From positions 1-6,003 of the forward strand of contig JAJYLU010000131.1 of the NCBI GenBank assembly GCA_021787505.1: a DNA stretch of 6,003 nt, given 5' to 3'. The notes under the pieces are model-generated. The model had not been told where the DNA came from, did not search any database, and was given only the letters and a program-made list of their open reading frames with translations. How positions within the stretch are numbered: the stretch's first letter is position 1; each line of letters opens with the position of its first letter. A program made the position numbers and the translations under genes. Shown here in pieces: positions 5,604 to 6,003 of the stretch. The DNA comes from Nitrospirota bacterium. Its GTDB lineage: Bacteria > Nitrospirota > Thermodesulfovibrionia > Thermodesulfovibrionales > UBA6898.

Positions 5604-5628
5604 CTCGTTGAAAGCGTTATGAAACGAG
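5604..5628. terminator. Hairpin in convergent intergenic gap
   Basis: CTCGTT (5604-5609) and AACGAG (5623-5628) form a 6-bp perfect inverted repeat with a 13-nt loop, between the end of the kinase gene and the end of the opposing P-type ATPase gene. No long T run follows on either strand, so factor-independent termination is uncertain. Confidence 0.25.
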
Positions 5629-5636
5629 AAGCGGCT

Positions 5637-5649
5637 TGCCGTAGCGGCA
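5637..5649. terminator. Short GC-rich hairpin just past the P-type ATPase stop
   Basis: TGCCG (5637-5641), TAG and CGGCA (5645-5649) form a tight 5-bp stem with a three-base loop, beginning 3 nt beyond the stop of the minus-strand ATPase gene. No T run follows it on the minus strand. It may help to end or stabilise that message. Confidence 0.25.
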
Positions 5650-5652
5650 GAT

Positions 5653-6003
5653 TCAGGCGGCCCTGAACTTTTTAAGTCGCAGGGCGTTCGTCACCACGGT
5701 CACGGAAGAAAAGCCCATCGCCCCGGCCGCAAGCATCGGGTTAAGAAGGATCCCGAAGAATGGAAAGAGCACCCCGGCGGCAACAGGGATCAATATCACG
5801 TTATAGGCGAAGGCCCAGAAAAGGTTCTGCTTGATGTTCCTCAATGTCGCCTTCGAAAGTGCGATCGCGGTCACCACACCCTTCAGCCTGCCCCCTATCA
5901 GCGTGATGTCCGCGGCCTCCATCGCAACGTCGGTCCCTGTGCCGATCGCGATCCCCACATCGGCCTGTGCGAGCGCGGGGGCGTCGTTTATCCCGTCGCC
6001 GAT
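5653..6003 (-). CDS. Cu(+)-type P1B ATPase, C-terminal fragment (5' part outside window)
   Basis: P1B ATPases drive metal ions out of the cytoplasm using ATP. Only the last 116 residues are present, and the frame is open to the right edge. The fragment starts within the hinge motif [18 protein letters not shown] and continues with [16 protein letters not shown]. It ends with two transmembrane helices and the short tail [10 protein letters not shown]. Helix 7 contains YN (67-68 of the fragment) and helix 8 contains [14 protein letters not shown], with M96, S99 and S100. YN together with MxxSS is the signature of the Cu(+)/Ag(+) class. The CPC motif and N-terminal metal-binding domains would lie outside the window, so a specific name such as copA is likely but not proved. 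It converges on the kinase gene across a 76-nt gap. Confidence 0.93.
   Translation of the reverse strand: MGDGINDAPALAQADVGIAIGTGTDVAMEAADITLIGGRLKGVVTAIALSKATLRNIKQNLFWAFAYNVILIPVAAGVLFPFFGILLNPMLAAGAMGFSSVTVVTNALRLKKFRAA

Overview
The window looks like chromosomal DNA from a Gram-negative, probably anaerobic or microaerophilic bacterium. The evidence is an exported cytochrome c, an ADP-forming acyl-CoA synthetase-type ATP-grasp subunit, a nickel-pincer cofactor gene (larC), a PAS histidine kinase with a cysteine cluster, and a moderately GC-rich coding style. The mix resembles Nitrospirota or Desulfobacterota-like lineages, but this is an inference from gene content, not a sequence search. 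No tRNA, rRNA, CRISPR array, insertion sequence or phage gene was seen.

Layout from left to right. (1) Minus strand, 1-1335: the head of a division/cell-wall (dcw) cluster. A near-consensus sigma-70 promoter is followed by three exact 10-bp-period AGTGG repeats (probable MraZ autoregulatory operator), then mraZ, then rsmH. The two genes are joined stop-to-start, and rsmH runs off the left edge. (2) 1336-1561: an intergenic stretch with a large imperfect inverted repeat. (3) Plus strand, 1562-2233: an exported DUF1573-cytochrome c fusion. Its frame is interrupted only by one TGA, at the first Cys position of the family's SCGCT motif. A hairpin with bacterial SECIS-like geometry begins 14 nt after the TGA. 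This is either an undescribed selenoprotein or a very recent nonsense mutation or sequence error, and it is the most interesting item in the window. (4) Minus strand, 2248-2964: a stand-alone ATP-grasp beta-type subunit of ADP-forming acyl-CoA synthetase. It has its own extended -10 promoter and a Ser where the HKSD-motif His is expected. (5) Plus strand, 3194-5576: larC overlapping a soluble PAS histidine kinase by 29 bp, a probable two-gene operon. (6) Minus strand, 5653-6003: the C-terminal end of a Cu(+)-type P1B ATPase that runs off the right edge.

The mraZ-rsmH pair works in the control of cell division and in 16S rRNA modification. The remaining genes fit redox, energy and metal physiology (periplasmic cytochrome, acyl-CoA/ATP interconversion, nickel cofactor assembly, signal sensing, copper export), but nothing in the window shows that they form one pathway. 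Several genes have better start codons than the longest possible reading frame, and those choices are explained in the entries.
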